Assembly: GCF_001611275.1 (NCBI RefSeq)
Contig: NZ_CP015080.1
Span: 186,001 to 250,000 of the forward strand
From: Desulfuromonas sp. DDH964
Lineage (GTDB): Bacteria; Desulfobacterota; Desulfuromonadia; Desulfuromonadales; DDH964
Reading direction: 5' to 3'
Length of the DNA stretch: 64,000 bases
Positions within the stretch are counted from its first letter, which is position 1; each line of letters starts with the position of its first letter. This document shows positions 1 to 6,710 of this stretch, one piece after another. The translations under genes and the position numbers were made by a program. Below the pieces are notes generated by a model. That model was not told where the DNA came from. It searched no databases and was given only the letters and a program-made list of their open reading frames with translations.

Positions 1-176
1 CCATGTCTTCTCCATATCCGTTTTCTTCGGGGAAAACAGGGTTTTTTCCCAGCAGCGCGTGATCGGCACTGTTCGGTAATCGGCGCGCTCCGGAGACTTT
101 GGTACTATTCTGGTAAAGAGAATCACGCCAAACCACCAAACTGGTTCCCAAAAGCTGGTGACCAGAAGGAGTCGGC

Positions 177-1265
177 ATGGAAGCGGGGATCGAGGTCAGG
201 AATATCCGCAAGACATTCGGTTCTTTTTGCGCACTGGACAACGTCAGCCTGGTGGTGCCTGCCGGCAAGCTCATGGCGCTGCTCGGCCCCTCGGGCTCGG
301 GCAAGACCACCCTGTTGCGGATCATCGCCGGGCTGGAGGCCGCGGATGCGGGGAGCATTTTTCTGCAGGGGGAGGATGTCACCGGAGTGCCGGTGCGCAA
401 GCGCCGCATCGGGTTCGTCTTCCAGCACTATGCGCTGTTCCGCAACATGCGGGTCTTCGATAACGTCGCCTTCGGCCTGAAGGTTCAGAAACGCCGGGAA
501 CGGCTCAGCCGGGCTGAGATCCGCGACCGGGTGTTCGATCTGCTGCGCCTGGTCCAGCTAGAGGACCTCTCGGCACGCTACCCTTCGCAGCTCTCCGGCG
601 GTCAACGGCAACGCATTGCCCTGGCCAGGACTCTGGCGACCGACCCCAAGGTGCTCCTCCTGGACGAACCCTTCGGCGCCCTCGACGCCAAGGTGCGCCA
701 GGAGTTGCGGCGCTGGCTGGTGCGGCTGCATGACGAGCTGCACATCACCAGCCTGTTCGTCACCCACGACCAGGTCGAGGCGTTGGAGGTCGCCGACCAG
801 GTGGTGATCATGAACGAGGGACGGATCGAGCAGACCGGCACACCGGAACAGATCTACAACCAGCCGGCTACGCCATTCGTCTACAACTTTCTCGGCCACG
901 TCAACGTCTTTCACGGGGTAGTCCAGGCCGGACTGGTCCGGATCGGCAATGTCGAGGTCTGTTTTCCGGAATTGCGCAAAAGCCGGAACCGTCCCGTTGT
1001 GGCTTTCGTCCGCCCCCAGGATCTGGCGGTCAGCGATCAGCAGGAGAGCCCGGGGGAAGTCGAGGCCAGGGTGGTCCACCTCCATTCGGCTGGGCCGACC
1101 GCCCTGGTCGAGCTGGAAAGTGCCGACGGCAAGGAGTTGCTGGAAGCCGAGATGCCGCCGGAGCGTCTGCGGCTGCTGAACCTGCGGGAAGGTGACCGGG
1201 TGTTCGTCAGGCCGCTCAAGATGCAGGTTTTCGAGGAAAATGAAGACCCTGCACAAACGATTTAA
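177..1265 (+). CDS. cysA: Sulfate/thiosulfate-type ABC transporter ATPase CysA
   Basis: Cytoplasmic ATPase subunit of an ABC importer, most similar by motif layout to CysA. The 362-aa product matches the usual length of about 365 aa. Walker [10 protein letters not shown] is at residues 37-45, a Q-loop Q at 83, the signature LSGGQ at 139-143, Walker B VLLLDEP at 159-165 and the H-loop His at 197. The C-terminal 120 residues form a TOBE-like regulatory part. An AAGGAG ribosome site at 166-171 supports the ATG. The permease and binding-protein genes are not in the 176 bases upstream, so they lie outside the window or elsewhere. A related molybdate or iron ATPase cannot be fully excluded. Confidence 0.88.
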   Translation: MEAGIEVRNIRKTFGSFCALDNVSLVVPAGKLMALLGPSGSGKTTLLRIIAGLEAADAGSIFLQGEDVTGVPVRKRRIGFVFQHYALFRNMRVFDNVAFGLKVQKRRERLSRAEIRDRVFDLLRLVQLEDLSARYPSQLSGGQRQRIALARTLATDPKVLLLDEPFGALDAKVRQELRRWLVRLHDELHITSLFVTHDQVEALEVADQVVIMNEGRIEQTGTPEQIYNQPATPFVYNFLGHVNVFHGVVQAGLVRIGNVEVCFPELRKSRNRPVVAFVRPQDLAVSDQQESPGEVEARVVHLHSAGPTALVELESADGKELLEAEMPPERLRLLNLREGDRVFVRPLKMQVFEENEDPAQTI

Positions 1266-1304
1266 GCCTCTCCAGTCGGGTCTCTGCGAGGGTGTAAAAA
1301 AGAT

Positions 1305-1446
1305 CCTGATTAGCCCTAATTCTCAGCTGAGGGGCGAGAGCACCTTGGGCATCCAATATGTAGGGGCCCCATTGTTCAATTCATCGCTACGGCTTGGGCT
1401 CTTGTAGGGGCGATCCGCATCAAGCTGAGAATCGGACCTAATCAGG
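1305..1446. mobile_element. MITE-like palindromic element inserted in the IS256 left inverted repeat
   Basis: A 142-bp non-coding element. Its ends form a 24-bp terminal inverted repeat of the pattern CCTGATTAG-N5-ATTCTCAGCT (20 of 24 positions match). It is flanked by a perfect 9-bp direct repeat AAAAAAGAT at 1296-1304 and 1447-1455, read as a target duplication. Removing the element and one repeat restores the IS256 left inverted repeat. It has no ORF, so it would depend on a transposase elsewhere. The family is not recognised. Confidence 0.75.
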
Positions 1447-1509
1447 AAAAAAGATTGTGTAAATGGCCATTCAGGGGTACACCGGGACCCCACCCTCTAA
1501 GGAGCCCCC

Positions 1510-2724
1510 ATGGCCATCGAAAAAGATCTGCTGGACCGTCTGCTTGCCGACTACAAGAAGCCCGAAGACCTGATCGGCGAAACCGGCTTGCTTAAACAGC
1601 TCACCAAGGCCCTTCTGGAACGAGCTTTGGAAGCGGAATTGACCCAACACCTGGGGCACGAGAAGCATGCTCCCGTGGCCACGAAAGGCGGCAATGCCCG
1701 CAATGGCAAGTCGGCCAAAACCATCAAGGGCGAATTCGGCAAACTGCCGATCGAGGTTCCGCGTGACCGGGACAGCAGCTTCGAGCCGCTCATCATTCCC
1801 AAGGGCCAGACCCGCTTCGCCGGCTTCGACGGCAAGATCATCTCCCTCTACGCCCGGGGGATGACGACCCGGGAGATCCAGGGGCATCTGGAAGAGATTT
1901 ATGGCGTCGAGGTCTCTCCCGCCCTCATTTCCAGCGTGACCGATGCCGTCGCGGACGAGGTCAAGATCTGGCAGAACCGACCGCTCGACGCCCTCTATCC
2001 CATCGTCTATATGGACGCGGTCCGGGTCAAGGTGCGAGACAACGGCCACGTCAGCAATAAAGCGGTCTACCTGGCCCTGGGCGTCACCCTGGACGGCATC
2101 AAGGAGGTCCTGGGCATGTGGGTGGCCGAGAACGAGGGCGCCAAGTTCTGGCTACAGGTGGTGACCGAGTTGAAAAACCGGGGTGTCGAAGACATCTTCA
2201 TCGCCTGCGTGGACGGGCTCAAAGGTTTCCCCGAGGCCATCGAAGCAGTCTTTCCTCGCACCCAGGTCCAGCTCTGCCTCGTTCACATGGTGCGCCATTC
2301 TCTCCGCTACGTCTCCTGGAAACAGCGCAAGGAAGTGGCGGCCGATCTGAAGTCCATTTACCAGGCCGCGACGGCCGAGCAGGCCGAAATGAACCTGACG
2401 GAGTTCGAAGCGAAGTGGGATAAAACCCACCCCTCCATCGGCCAGTCCTGGCGGCGCAACTGGGAGAGAATCACCCCGTTTTTCGCCTACCCGGCGGAGA
2501 TTCGCAAGGTGATCTACACCACCAATGCGATCGAATCGCTAAACATGTCGCTGCGCAAGGTCACCAAGAACCGGGGCTCATTCCCCAACGACGCAGCCAT
2601 GTTCAAACTGCTCTACCTGGCGCTGAACAATATCGCCAAGAAATGGACCCTGCCGATTCGGGACTGGAAGGCCGCCCTCAACCGGTTCTCCATCTTGTTC
2701 GAAGGCAGGTTGCCGGTTTACTGA
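1510..2724 (+). CDS. IS256-family transposase
   Basis: DDE transposase of 404 aa, the normal length for IS256/mutator-type enzymes. The catalytic triad can be placed at D169 (YMDAV), D235 (CVDGL) and E342 (NAIESL). The D-to-E spacing of 107 residues is the family's classic value. The N-terminal 100 residues include the helical segment with ALEAELTQHLG and the GNARNGKS region. The reading frame is intact. An AAGGAG site at 1499-1504 precedes the ATG. It lies inside the element bounded by 1288-2767. Confidence 0.95.
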   Translation: MAIEKDLLDRLLADYKKPEDLIGETGLLKQLTKALLERALEAELTQHLGHEKHAPVATKGGNARNGKSAKTIKGEFGKLPIEVPRDRDSSFEPLIIPKGQTRFAGFDGKIISLYARGMTTREIQGHLEEIYGVEVSPALISSVTDAVADEVKIWQNRPLDALYPIVYMDAVRVKVRDNGHVSNKAVYLALGVTLDGIKEVLGMWVAENEGAKFWLQVVTELKNRGVEDIFIACVDGLKGFPEAIEAVFPRTQVQLCLVHMVRHSLRYVSWKQRKEVAADLKSIYQAATAEQAEMNLTEFEAKWDKTHPSIGQSWRRNWERITPFFAYPAEIRKVIYTTNAIESLNMSLRKVTKNRGSFPNDAAMFKLLYLALNNIAKKWTLPIRDWKAALNRFSILFEGRLPVY

Positions 2725-2757
2725 CGACAAAAACCCAAGCCATTTACACAAACTGAT

Positions 2758-3012
2758 TTACACCGCCGTCTCTGCCAGCTCTTTGCGAAGCCTTGAAACC
2801 TCTACTACCAAATCCGACACGGACCGGTTACCAAAAGAAATTTGCCCTTTGCTACGATACTTTTTGATCCAGTTGCGCAACGTCTGCTGCGACACGCTTA
2901 ATCGACGACTGACCTTTGCAACCGTCAGTCCACCATTTACAACCAGGCTGACAGCCTCCTGCCTAAATTCATCTGAATAAAACGGCCTCGGTATACACCC
3001 AAGCGACACCAT
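2758..3012 (-). pseudogene. IS3-family transposase OrfA, truncated by IS256
   Basis: An 84-aa product with the HTH_Tnp_1 fold: FYSDEFRQEAVSLV and the helix-turn-helix SQQTLRNWIKKY, followed by the start of the RLRKELAE leucine-zipper helix. The stop codon TAA at 2758-2760 comes from the IS256 end, not from the gene. Without IS256 the frame would continue ETRLER and then run into unrelated sequence. Without OrfB it cannot transpose; it might at most bind IS3 ends. Confidence 0.85.
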
Positions 3013-3046
3013 CCTATTAACCTCTCAGGCTAATAGGATGGTGTCC
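2768..3046 (-). mobile_element. IS3-family element remnant (left end only)
   Basis: The outer end, read on the minus strand, begins near 3046 with TGGACACCATCC, an IS3-like terminus, and continues into orfA. The IS256 element interrupts it at 2768. On the far side of IS256, about 20 further bases (1268-1287) continue the orfA frame (ETRLER) before sequence abuts the end of cysA. Everything distal, including orfB and the right end, has been lost by deletion. Confidence 0.75.
3005..3045. repeat. Perfect 15-bp hairpin across the IS3 orfA start
   Basis: GACACCATCCTATTA at 3005-3019 is exactly complementary to 3031-3045, with an 11-base loop. The orfA start codon (minus strand, 3012-3010) lies in one arm. 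The structure could hide the start in read-through transcripts, as known for several insertion sequences. That role is inferred. Confidence 0.6.
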
Positions 3047-3144
3047 ACTTTTTCCAGCCTACCTCAATCCTCGCCCAAGAAGTTCTATCAGATACTCTGC
3101 CACACCACTGAAAAGCTTCCACCCTTGCCAGATTCTTCCAGAAT

Positions 3145-3657
3145 TCAACTCTGTTTCCGATCCAGACCCCGGTACTGAATCGCCTCGGCGAGGTGCGGCT
3201 GACGGATGGTGTCGCTGCCGGCGAGATCGGCGATGGTGCGGGCGACCTTGAGGATGCGGGTGTAGCTGCGCGCCGAGAGCCCCATCCGCTCGGTGACCAG
3301 TTCGAGGAGCTTCTGGCCGGCGTCATCGAGGGGGCAGAACTTGCGGATGTGGCGGGCGGCCATGCGGGCGTTGGCGTGCAGGCCGAAGGGGGCGAGGCGC
3401 TCACGCTGGACTTCCCGGGCGGTTTCGATGCGGGCGCGGATGGCGCTGCTGCTCTCGCCGTCGACGGGGTCGGCGAGGTCCTTGTGGGGGACGCGCGGCA
3501 CCTCGACATGGAGATCGATGCGGTCGAGGAGCGGGCCGGAGAGGCGCCGCCGATAGCGCTGCACCACCAGCGGCGTGCAGTTGCAGGGATGCTGCGGGTC
3601 GCCGAGAAAGCCGCAGGGGCAGGGGTTTGAACATCTTTTACAAGTATTCCAACTCAG
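3145..3657 (-). pseudogene. ComM/YifB C-terminal fragment, module copy A
   Basis: Encodes only the last third of a ComM/YifB-type Mg-chelatase-like AAA+ protein (about 170 of about 500 aa). It starts at NPCPCGFLGD, continues through LSGPLLDRIDLHVEVPRV and ends with the Mg_chelatase_C helical domain (RTIADLAG, IQYRGLDR). Walker A and B are absent, so it cannot hydrolyse ATP. ComM-like sequence begins abruptly at Asn-Pro-Cys; the preceding TCKRCS is encoded by the antisense of the xre leader. No good start codon or ribosome site is visible here (the codon equivalent to copy D's GTG is CTG). Whether it is translated is unknown. Confidence 0.8.
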
Positions 3658-4142
3658 CAGGAATTCCGCATAAAATTGAAATTCACTTTAAATTACAGAT
3701 ACCTAAGGAGCTTACTGAAGAACCGATCACCCTCGGCGATCACCTACGTCGTCGCCGATTTGAGCTTAGATTGTATCAAAAAGATGTCGCGAAACAGATT
3801 GGAGTGACAACCTCTACCATCTGGAATTGGGAAAATGGCTGGTCATCAATCACCTTGTGTTGCATGCCGAAAGTAATCGAATTCATCGGCTACAACCCGA
3901 TCCCCTGCCCTGAAGACCCGATGGGGAGACTGGCCTGGTACAGGCAAGTCAAGGGGCTGTCTTTGGAACAGCTTGGCGCTGAAATGGACCGTGATCCAGA
4001 GCAGTTGGCCGACTGGTTGGCAGGTCGCCACACACCGTGTCGGCGTAACCGGGAGGAGGTTGAGCAGTTCATGAAAATCCGGCTCCATGCTTTCAGCGGC
4101 CTGCCGCACGATGCCAGGCAGAGGCCACCATTCCCCATATGA
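3627..4142 (+). CDS. Double-HTH XRE-family protein, module copy A
   Basis: A 171-aa predicted DNA-binding protein with two tandem XRE-like HTH units. The first, about residues 32-85, contains LGDHLRRRR, QKDVAKQIGVTTSTIWNWE; the second, about 95-140, contains LSLEQLGAEMDRDPEQLADWL. The start appears to be TTG with AGGGG only one base upstream, so initiation is uncertain. The 5' end overlaps the comM fragment head-to-head. The last 20 or so residues lie on the antisense of the next gene's 3' end, so the native C-terminus was probably lost. Function unknown; similar proteins occur near recombination and defence loci. Confidence 0.75.
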   Translation: MNIFYKYSNSAGIPHKIEIHFKLQIPKELTEEPITLGDHLRRRRFELRLYQKDVAKQIGVTTSTIWNWENGWSSITLCCMPKVIEFIGYNPIPCPEDPMGRLAWYRQVKGLSLEQLGAEMDRDPEQLADWLAGRHTPCRRNREEVEQFMKIRLHAFSGLPHDARQRPPFPI

Positions 4143-4497
4143 AATTCAACAGTACCACCAAGATCGGGGTCAGTGTTCCAAAGCCAAGGCCCAAATGCCC
4201 CTTGCCCATCCCGGGAAAGACCACCAGCAGAACTATAGCAGAGGGTGCCAAGCTGATCAGCAGGCCCCGCAACAGGGTGCGTTCGCGAACTAGGGGCAGC
4301 AGCAGAAGCAGCCCCCACAAACCGCCCCAGACCAGGCGCGGGTAGAGCCAGGGCATGGTGAATTCGGGGGCGAGGCCGATACCCAACGCTGCGGTGACAC
4401 CGGCCTTGCCTAGCCACCAAATATTGAGGCTGTCGACCAGGGCGCCGAGCAGACCCCCCATGAAAGCGCCGCTGATGTTACGTACCACTTTGCTCAT
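4093..4497 (-). CDS. Small integral membrane protein, unknown function
   Basis: A 134-aa hydrophobic protein with about four predicted membrane segments: a glycine-rich first helix (GAFMGGLLGALVDSLNIWWL), GLWGLLLLLPLV, a segment around SAIVLLVVF and a last one around TPILVVLLNFIWGMVAS. I recognise no catalytic motif. Its ATG overlaps the stop of the upstream SHOCT gene by 4 bases (ATGA), indicating translational coupling. Its 3' end overlaps the tail of xre copy A in antisense. An almost identical second copy at about 44954-45357 is frameshifted, so this is the intact one. Confidence 0.7.
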   Translation of the reverse strand: MSKVVRNISGAFMGGLLGALVDSLNIWWLGKAGVTAALGIGLAPEFTMPWLYPRLVWGGLWGLLLLLPLVRERTLLRGLLISLAPSAIVLLVVFPGMGKGHLGLGFGTLTPILVVLLNFIWGMVASAWHRAAGR

Positions 4498-4748
4498 CCT
4501 TGCAGTTCTTTCTTCATGCGCTCGAATTCTTCGCGATTGATCTCTCCGGCCGCATAGCGATGTTTAAGAACCTCCTGCGGTCCGAGAGTGCCCTCAGTCG
4601 TGTTCTTTTTGCGGATAATGGTTTGAAATAGCCATACGGCCAAAACGAAAATCAACAGCCAGAAGGCCAGGTTGATGACCATTCCCAAGGGGCCATGAAA
4701 AAAGCTTCCGGGCCCGCACAGCCAGTTTTGATTCCAGTATCTCATCAT
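4494..4748 (-). CDS. SHOCT-domain small membrane protein
   Basis: An 84-aa protein with one membrane helix (about residues 22-44, NLAFWLLIFVLAVWLFQTII) and a C-terminal SHOCT motif (LKHRYAAGEINREEFERMKKEL), the short domain common at the ends of small bacterial membrane proteins. It lies just downstream of a bidirectional terminator and is coupled by ATGA overlap to the 134-aa membrane protein. Such proteins are frequent next to copper and zinc resistance genes, but their biochemical role is unknown. Confidence 0.8.
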   Translation of the reverse strand: MMRYWNQNWLCGPGSFFHGPLGMVINLAFWLLIFVLAVWLFQTIIRKKNTTEGTLGPQEVLKHRYAAGEINREEFERMKKELQG

Positions 4749-4784
4749 GTCCGTTGTTACTCCTCGTTTCGAGAGTATTGAAAA

Positions 4785-4828
4785 GAGTGCGGCTTGCCTC
4801 TTCGGCGCAAGGCCGCACTCGGCCTTTT
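4785..4828. terminator. Bidirectional intrinsic terminator
   Basis: GAGTGCGGC at 4785-4793 pairs with GCCGCACTC at 4812-4820. A T-run follows on the plus strand (TTTTTT near 4824-4829), and a shorter one follows on the minus strand (CTTTTC). It separates the cytochrome gene from the SHOCT gene and should reduce read-through from the sigma-54 operon. Confidence 0.7.
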
Positions 4829-4832
4829 TTCT

Positions 4833-5486
4833 CTACTTGCGCGATTGTTCCTTGAGGTAGCTCAGGATCGCAGTTCTCTGTTCTGGCGCCAAAGGTCCGA
4901 AGCCCATATTTCGCATGTTCGTGGCCATGCGTTCGACCACCGCCTGCCATTCCTGGGGACTATGGGCATTCGGATCTGGCAGGGCATGGCAGCGCGAGCA
5001 AACGTCGGCGAAGGATTGCGCGCCCGGTGTCTCACCCTCGGACAGGGCTCCCGGGTCCAGGGCCTGAAAGGCGTTCGTTTGAAGATACCGGATCAGGTCG
5101 TTTTTCTCCTCGGCAGACAGGGGCGCGATGGTGCTTCGCATCATCCCCATCCGCCCGTGCGACATCATCTGCATACGCCGATCCATCCGGTCGACAATGT
5201 AGGGCCAGTCCTGGGCCGAATGCTGTTTCGGCGAGACCAGACCATGACACTGGGTGCATTTGGTCTTCAGAACCCCTGCACCGGCCGACTCAGGCTCAGG
5301 CAGTGCGGCCGGGTTGATCGGCTGCGGAGTGACGTCCATCATCCGGCACATCCGCCCACCCCACATGCCGCGTCCGTCCATTCCGCCGCCCATCCACTGG
5401 GCGAAGGCCGGTGCTGCGATGAGGGCCGTCAGCAGAAGCCCGACAACGGAGGCCGCCGGAAGAAACCATTGTTTATGCTTTTTCAT
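4833..5486 (-). CDS. Periplasmic diheme c-type cytochrome
   Basis: A 217-aa secreted protein. Signal peptide MKKHKQWFLPAASVVGLLLT... precedes an AFAQW cleavage region. Two heme-binding motifs are visible, CTQCH (about residue 79) and CSRCH (about residue 164), each followed by a similar helix pair (WPYIVDRMDRRM and WQAVVERMATNM), so the protein looks like an internal duplication of a monoheme domain. It lies fourth in a run of envelope genes that starts at the sigma-54 promoter near 6550. Electron carrier in the periplasm; partner unknown. A truncated relative is at 45693-45984. Confidence 0.85.
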   Translation of the reverse strand: MKKHKQWFLPAASVVGLLLTALIAAPAFAQWMGGGMDGRGMWGGRMCRMMDVTPQPINPAALPEPESAGAGVLKTKCTQCHGLVSPKQHSAQDWPYIVDRMDRRMQMMSHGRMGMMRSTIAPLSAEEKNDLIRYLQTNAFQALDPGALSEGETPGAQSFADVCSRCHALPDPNAHSPQEWQAVVERMATNMRNMGFGPLAPEQRTAILSYLKEQSRK

Positions 5487-5511
5487 GGCACGCTCCCCCT
5501 GTTTTCTCTAG

Positions 5512-5988
5512 TTACCAGCAGCAGGCCATGTGACGGCCAGGCATCACGGTGCCCATGTGGCCCTGGTGATTGCAGCCCATATAGCCACAGGTGAAGTACG
5601 AGGCAAATCCGGTACCCGCTGCCTGGCCGGCTTCGGCATTGGCTTGGTTCAGCAATGCCCAGTATTGACGCTCGATCTGAAACAACTCGCCCTCGATGGC
5701 GTTGAGCCGGCCCACTGTCGTGGCATCGTCGCTGCGGGCTGCGTTCAACTCGGCCTGCTTGGCGTTGAGCTTCTGTTGCAGGTCCTGCAGTTGGGGTTGA
5801 TACCTGCCCTGGATCTCATCGACTTTTGTCTGTTGCTCGGCAGTCAGGGCCTGTGCGCCGGTCGCCGGTCCCATCCCACGGCCCATCCGGGATCCCGACC
5901 AGTCGCCCATCCAGGCAAAGGTCGGGGTCGTCATGGCCACCAGTGCCAAAATTGCCGTTGTTGCGATCAGTTTACGATGGTTTTTCAT
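5512..5988 (-). CDS. Spy/ZraP-like periplasmic metal-stress protein
   Basis: A 158-aa protein using the ATG at 5988, which has AAGGAGAGG just upstream, rather than an in-frame ATG 21 bases earlier. A signal peptide ending near TPTFA is followed by a helical LTAEQQTKVDEI...LNAKQAELNAARS region typical of the Spy/CpxP/ZraP family (LTxxQ-like motif). The C-terminus is rich in Cys, His and Met (CGYMGCNHQGHMG, HMACCW), suggesting metal binding. In E. coli, ZraP is made under control of ZraSR; here a ZraSR-like pair lies just upstream, which supports the analogy. Confidence 0.78.
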   Translation of the reverse strand: MKNHRKLIATTAILALVAMTTPTFAWMGDWSGSRMGRGMGPATGAQALTAEQQTKVDEIQGRYQPQLQDLQQKLNAKQAELNAARSDDATTVGRLNAIEGELFQIERQYWALLNQANAEAGQAAGTGFASYFTCGYMGCNHQGHMGTVMPGRHMACCW

Positions 5989-6005
5989 AGTCCTCTCCTT
6001 ACGAT

Positions 6006-6344
6006 TCATGGGGTTAGTTGATCTGTTGTCATTGTGGTTGTCGGTTGTTTCGCTTCGGCCTTCAAAGCCTCACTGCAAAAGGGACAGAAATCCCATCCCT
6101 GGTCCACCACCCGGCTGCAAGCGGGACAATTGCGCTTGAGGGCGTCACCGCAGTGCGGGCAGCGAAAATAGACCTCCTGCACCGATCCTCCGCATCTGGG
6201 ACAAGCCTTGGATGCGATCCCGCTCGCTGGGATTCGCCGACTCAGGAGCCAGACAGCTCCGCCAAGCAGGGTCAGCAGGAGCAATCCTGGAACGATCCAT
6301 CCGCTGAAAAACCAGCCGCCGCTCCAACCGGGTCCGCAAAACAT
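6006..6344 (-). CDS. Membrane-anchored double zinc-ribbon protein
   Basis: About 112 aa when started at the ATG at 6344 (GAGAGG upstream); a longer in-frame start is less likely. One N-terminal membrane helix (VPGLLLLTLLGGAVWLL) is followed by four CxxC pairs: CPRCGG, CPHCG, CPACS, CPFCS, making two zinc ribbons on the cytoplasmic or periplasmic face. The stop overlaps the possible upstream ATG of the Spy-like gene, so the two are in one operon. Function unknown; zinc ribbons of this type often mediate protein contacts. Confidence 0.65.
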   Translation of the reverse strand: MFCGPGWSGGWFFSGWIVPGLLLLTLLGGAVWLLSRRIPASGIASKACPRCGGSVQEVYFRCPHCGDALKRNCPACSRVVDQGWDFCPFCSEALKAEAKQPTTTMTTDQLTP

Positions 6345-6355
6345 GGCGTACCCTC

Positions 6356-6505
6356 TCAGTATCCCGGGTGACCGCAGCCGACATAATGGCTGTGGGATTG
6401 GCCCTGCCCGTGGTTGTGCCCATCCCAGCAGCCCCAATGGCCGCAGCCCGAGAGGATCAAGGCCGCTCCGACCAGAACAAACAGAAGTAGAATCATCTTT
6501 TTCAT
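6356..6505 (-). CDS. Small His-rich lipoprotein
   Basis: A 49-aa protein starting at 6505 with GGAGG at good spacing. The signal sequence MKKMILLLFVLVGAALILSG ends in a lipobox LSGC. The mature part is rich in His, Cys and Gly (CWDGHNHGQ, HSHYVGCGHPGY), consistent with metal binding at the membrane surface. It is the first gene after the sigma-54 promoter at 6547-6561. Confidence 0.7.
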   Translation of the reverse strand: MKKMILLLFVLVGAALILSGCGHWGCWDGHNHGQGQSHSHYVGCGHPGY

Positions 6506-6546
6506 GGAAACCTCCGCAAGGGGTGATGTGTTGCTAAATGGTAATC

Positions 6547-6561
6547 GCAAGGAGGGTGCCA
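6547..6561 (-). promoter_or_regulatory. Sigma-54 promoter of the lipoprotein-Spy-cytochrome operon
   Basis: On the minus strand the sequence TGGCAC-N5-TTGC matches the -24/-12 consensus at every core position. It lies 42 bases upstream of the lipoprotein start, and the adjacent upstream gene encodes a GAFTGA-type activator. Confidence 0.75.
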
Positions 6562-6668
6562 GCTGTCTGGAGAATGCTTAACTATCTGGATTTGTAACGT
6601 TTTATGGTTCTAATCTGATGTGGAGTGTAAAAATATTTGACGACGCCAAAAGGAGGGAAAGGGGTGAG

Positions 6669-6687
6669 TTGTCAAATTATTTGGCAG
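6669..6687. promoter_or_regulatory. Candidate enhancer site for the ZraR-like activator
   Basis: Inverted repeat TTGTCAAA-TTA-TTTGGCAG, about 120 bases upstream of the -12 element, a normal distance for an NtrC-type activator. A second imperfect palindrome TTTGACGACGCCAAA is at 6636-6650. The first closely resembles the perfect palindrome at 45989-46007. Confidence 0.5.
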
Positions 6688-6710
6688 TCCTCCCCCGAAA
6701 CGGAGAAGAC

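Larger units (their letters stand above)
1288..2767 (+). mobile_element. IS256-family insertion sequence with 8-bp target duplication
   Basis: The element is bounded by the direct repeat GTCTCTGC at 1280-1287 and 2768-2775, an 8-bp target duplication typical of IS256. The right end, read inward on the minus strand, starts at 2767 and ends in TGTGTAAATGGC-like sequence. The left end matches it at 24 of 29 positions once a 151-bp secondary insertion (1305-1455, the MITE plus one copy of its duplication) is removed. It carries one intact transposase. It sits inside an IS3-family orfA remnant. Confidence 0.9.
3140..5125. repeat. Segmental duplication, copy 1 (partner 44002-45984)
   Basis: This segment holds a comM fragment, xre, a membrane protein, a SHOCT protein, a terminator and the distal half of a cytochrome gene. 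It matches 44002-45984 in the same order and orientation. From about 3718 to 4840 the two copies are nearly identical base for base, apart from one deletion in the second copy. Similarity is lower at both flanks. The cytochrome is complete here but broken in the second copy. Confidence 0.85.

Noticed and set aside
1..176. Gene upstream of cysA
   Set aside because: Only short frames; no continuous coding sequence or motif could be supported in these 176 bases.
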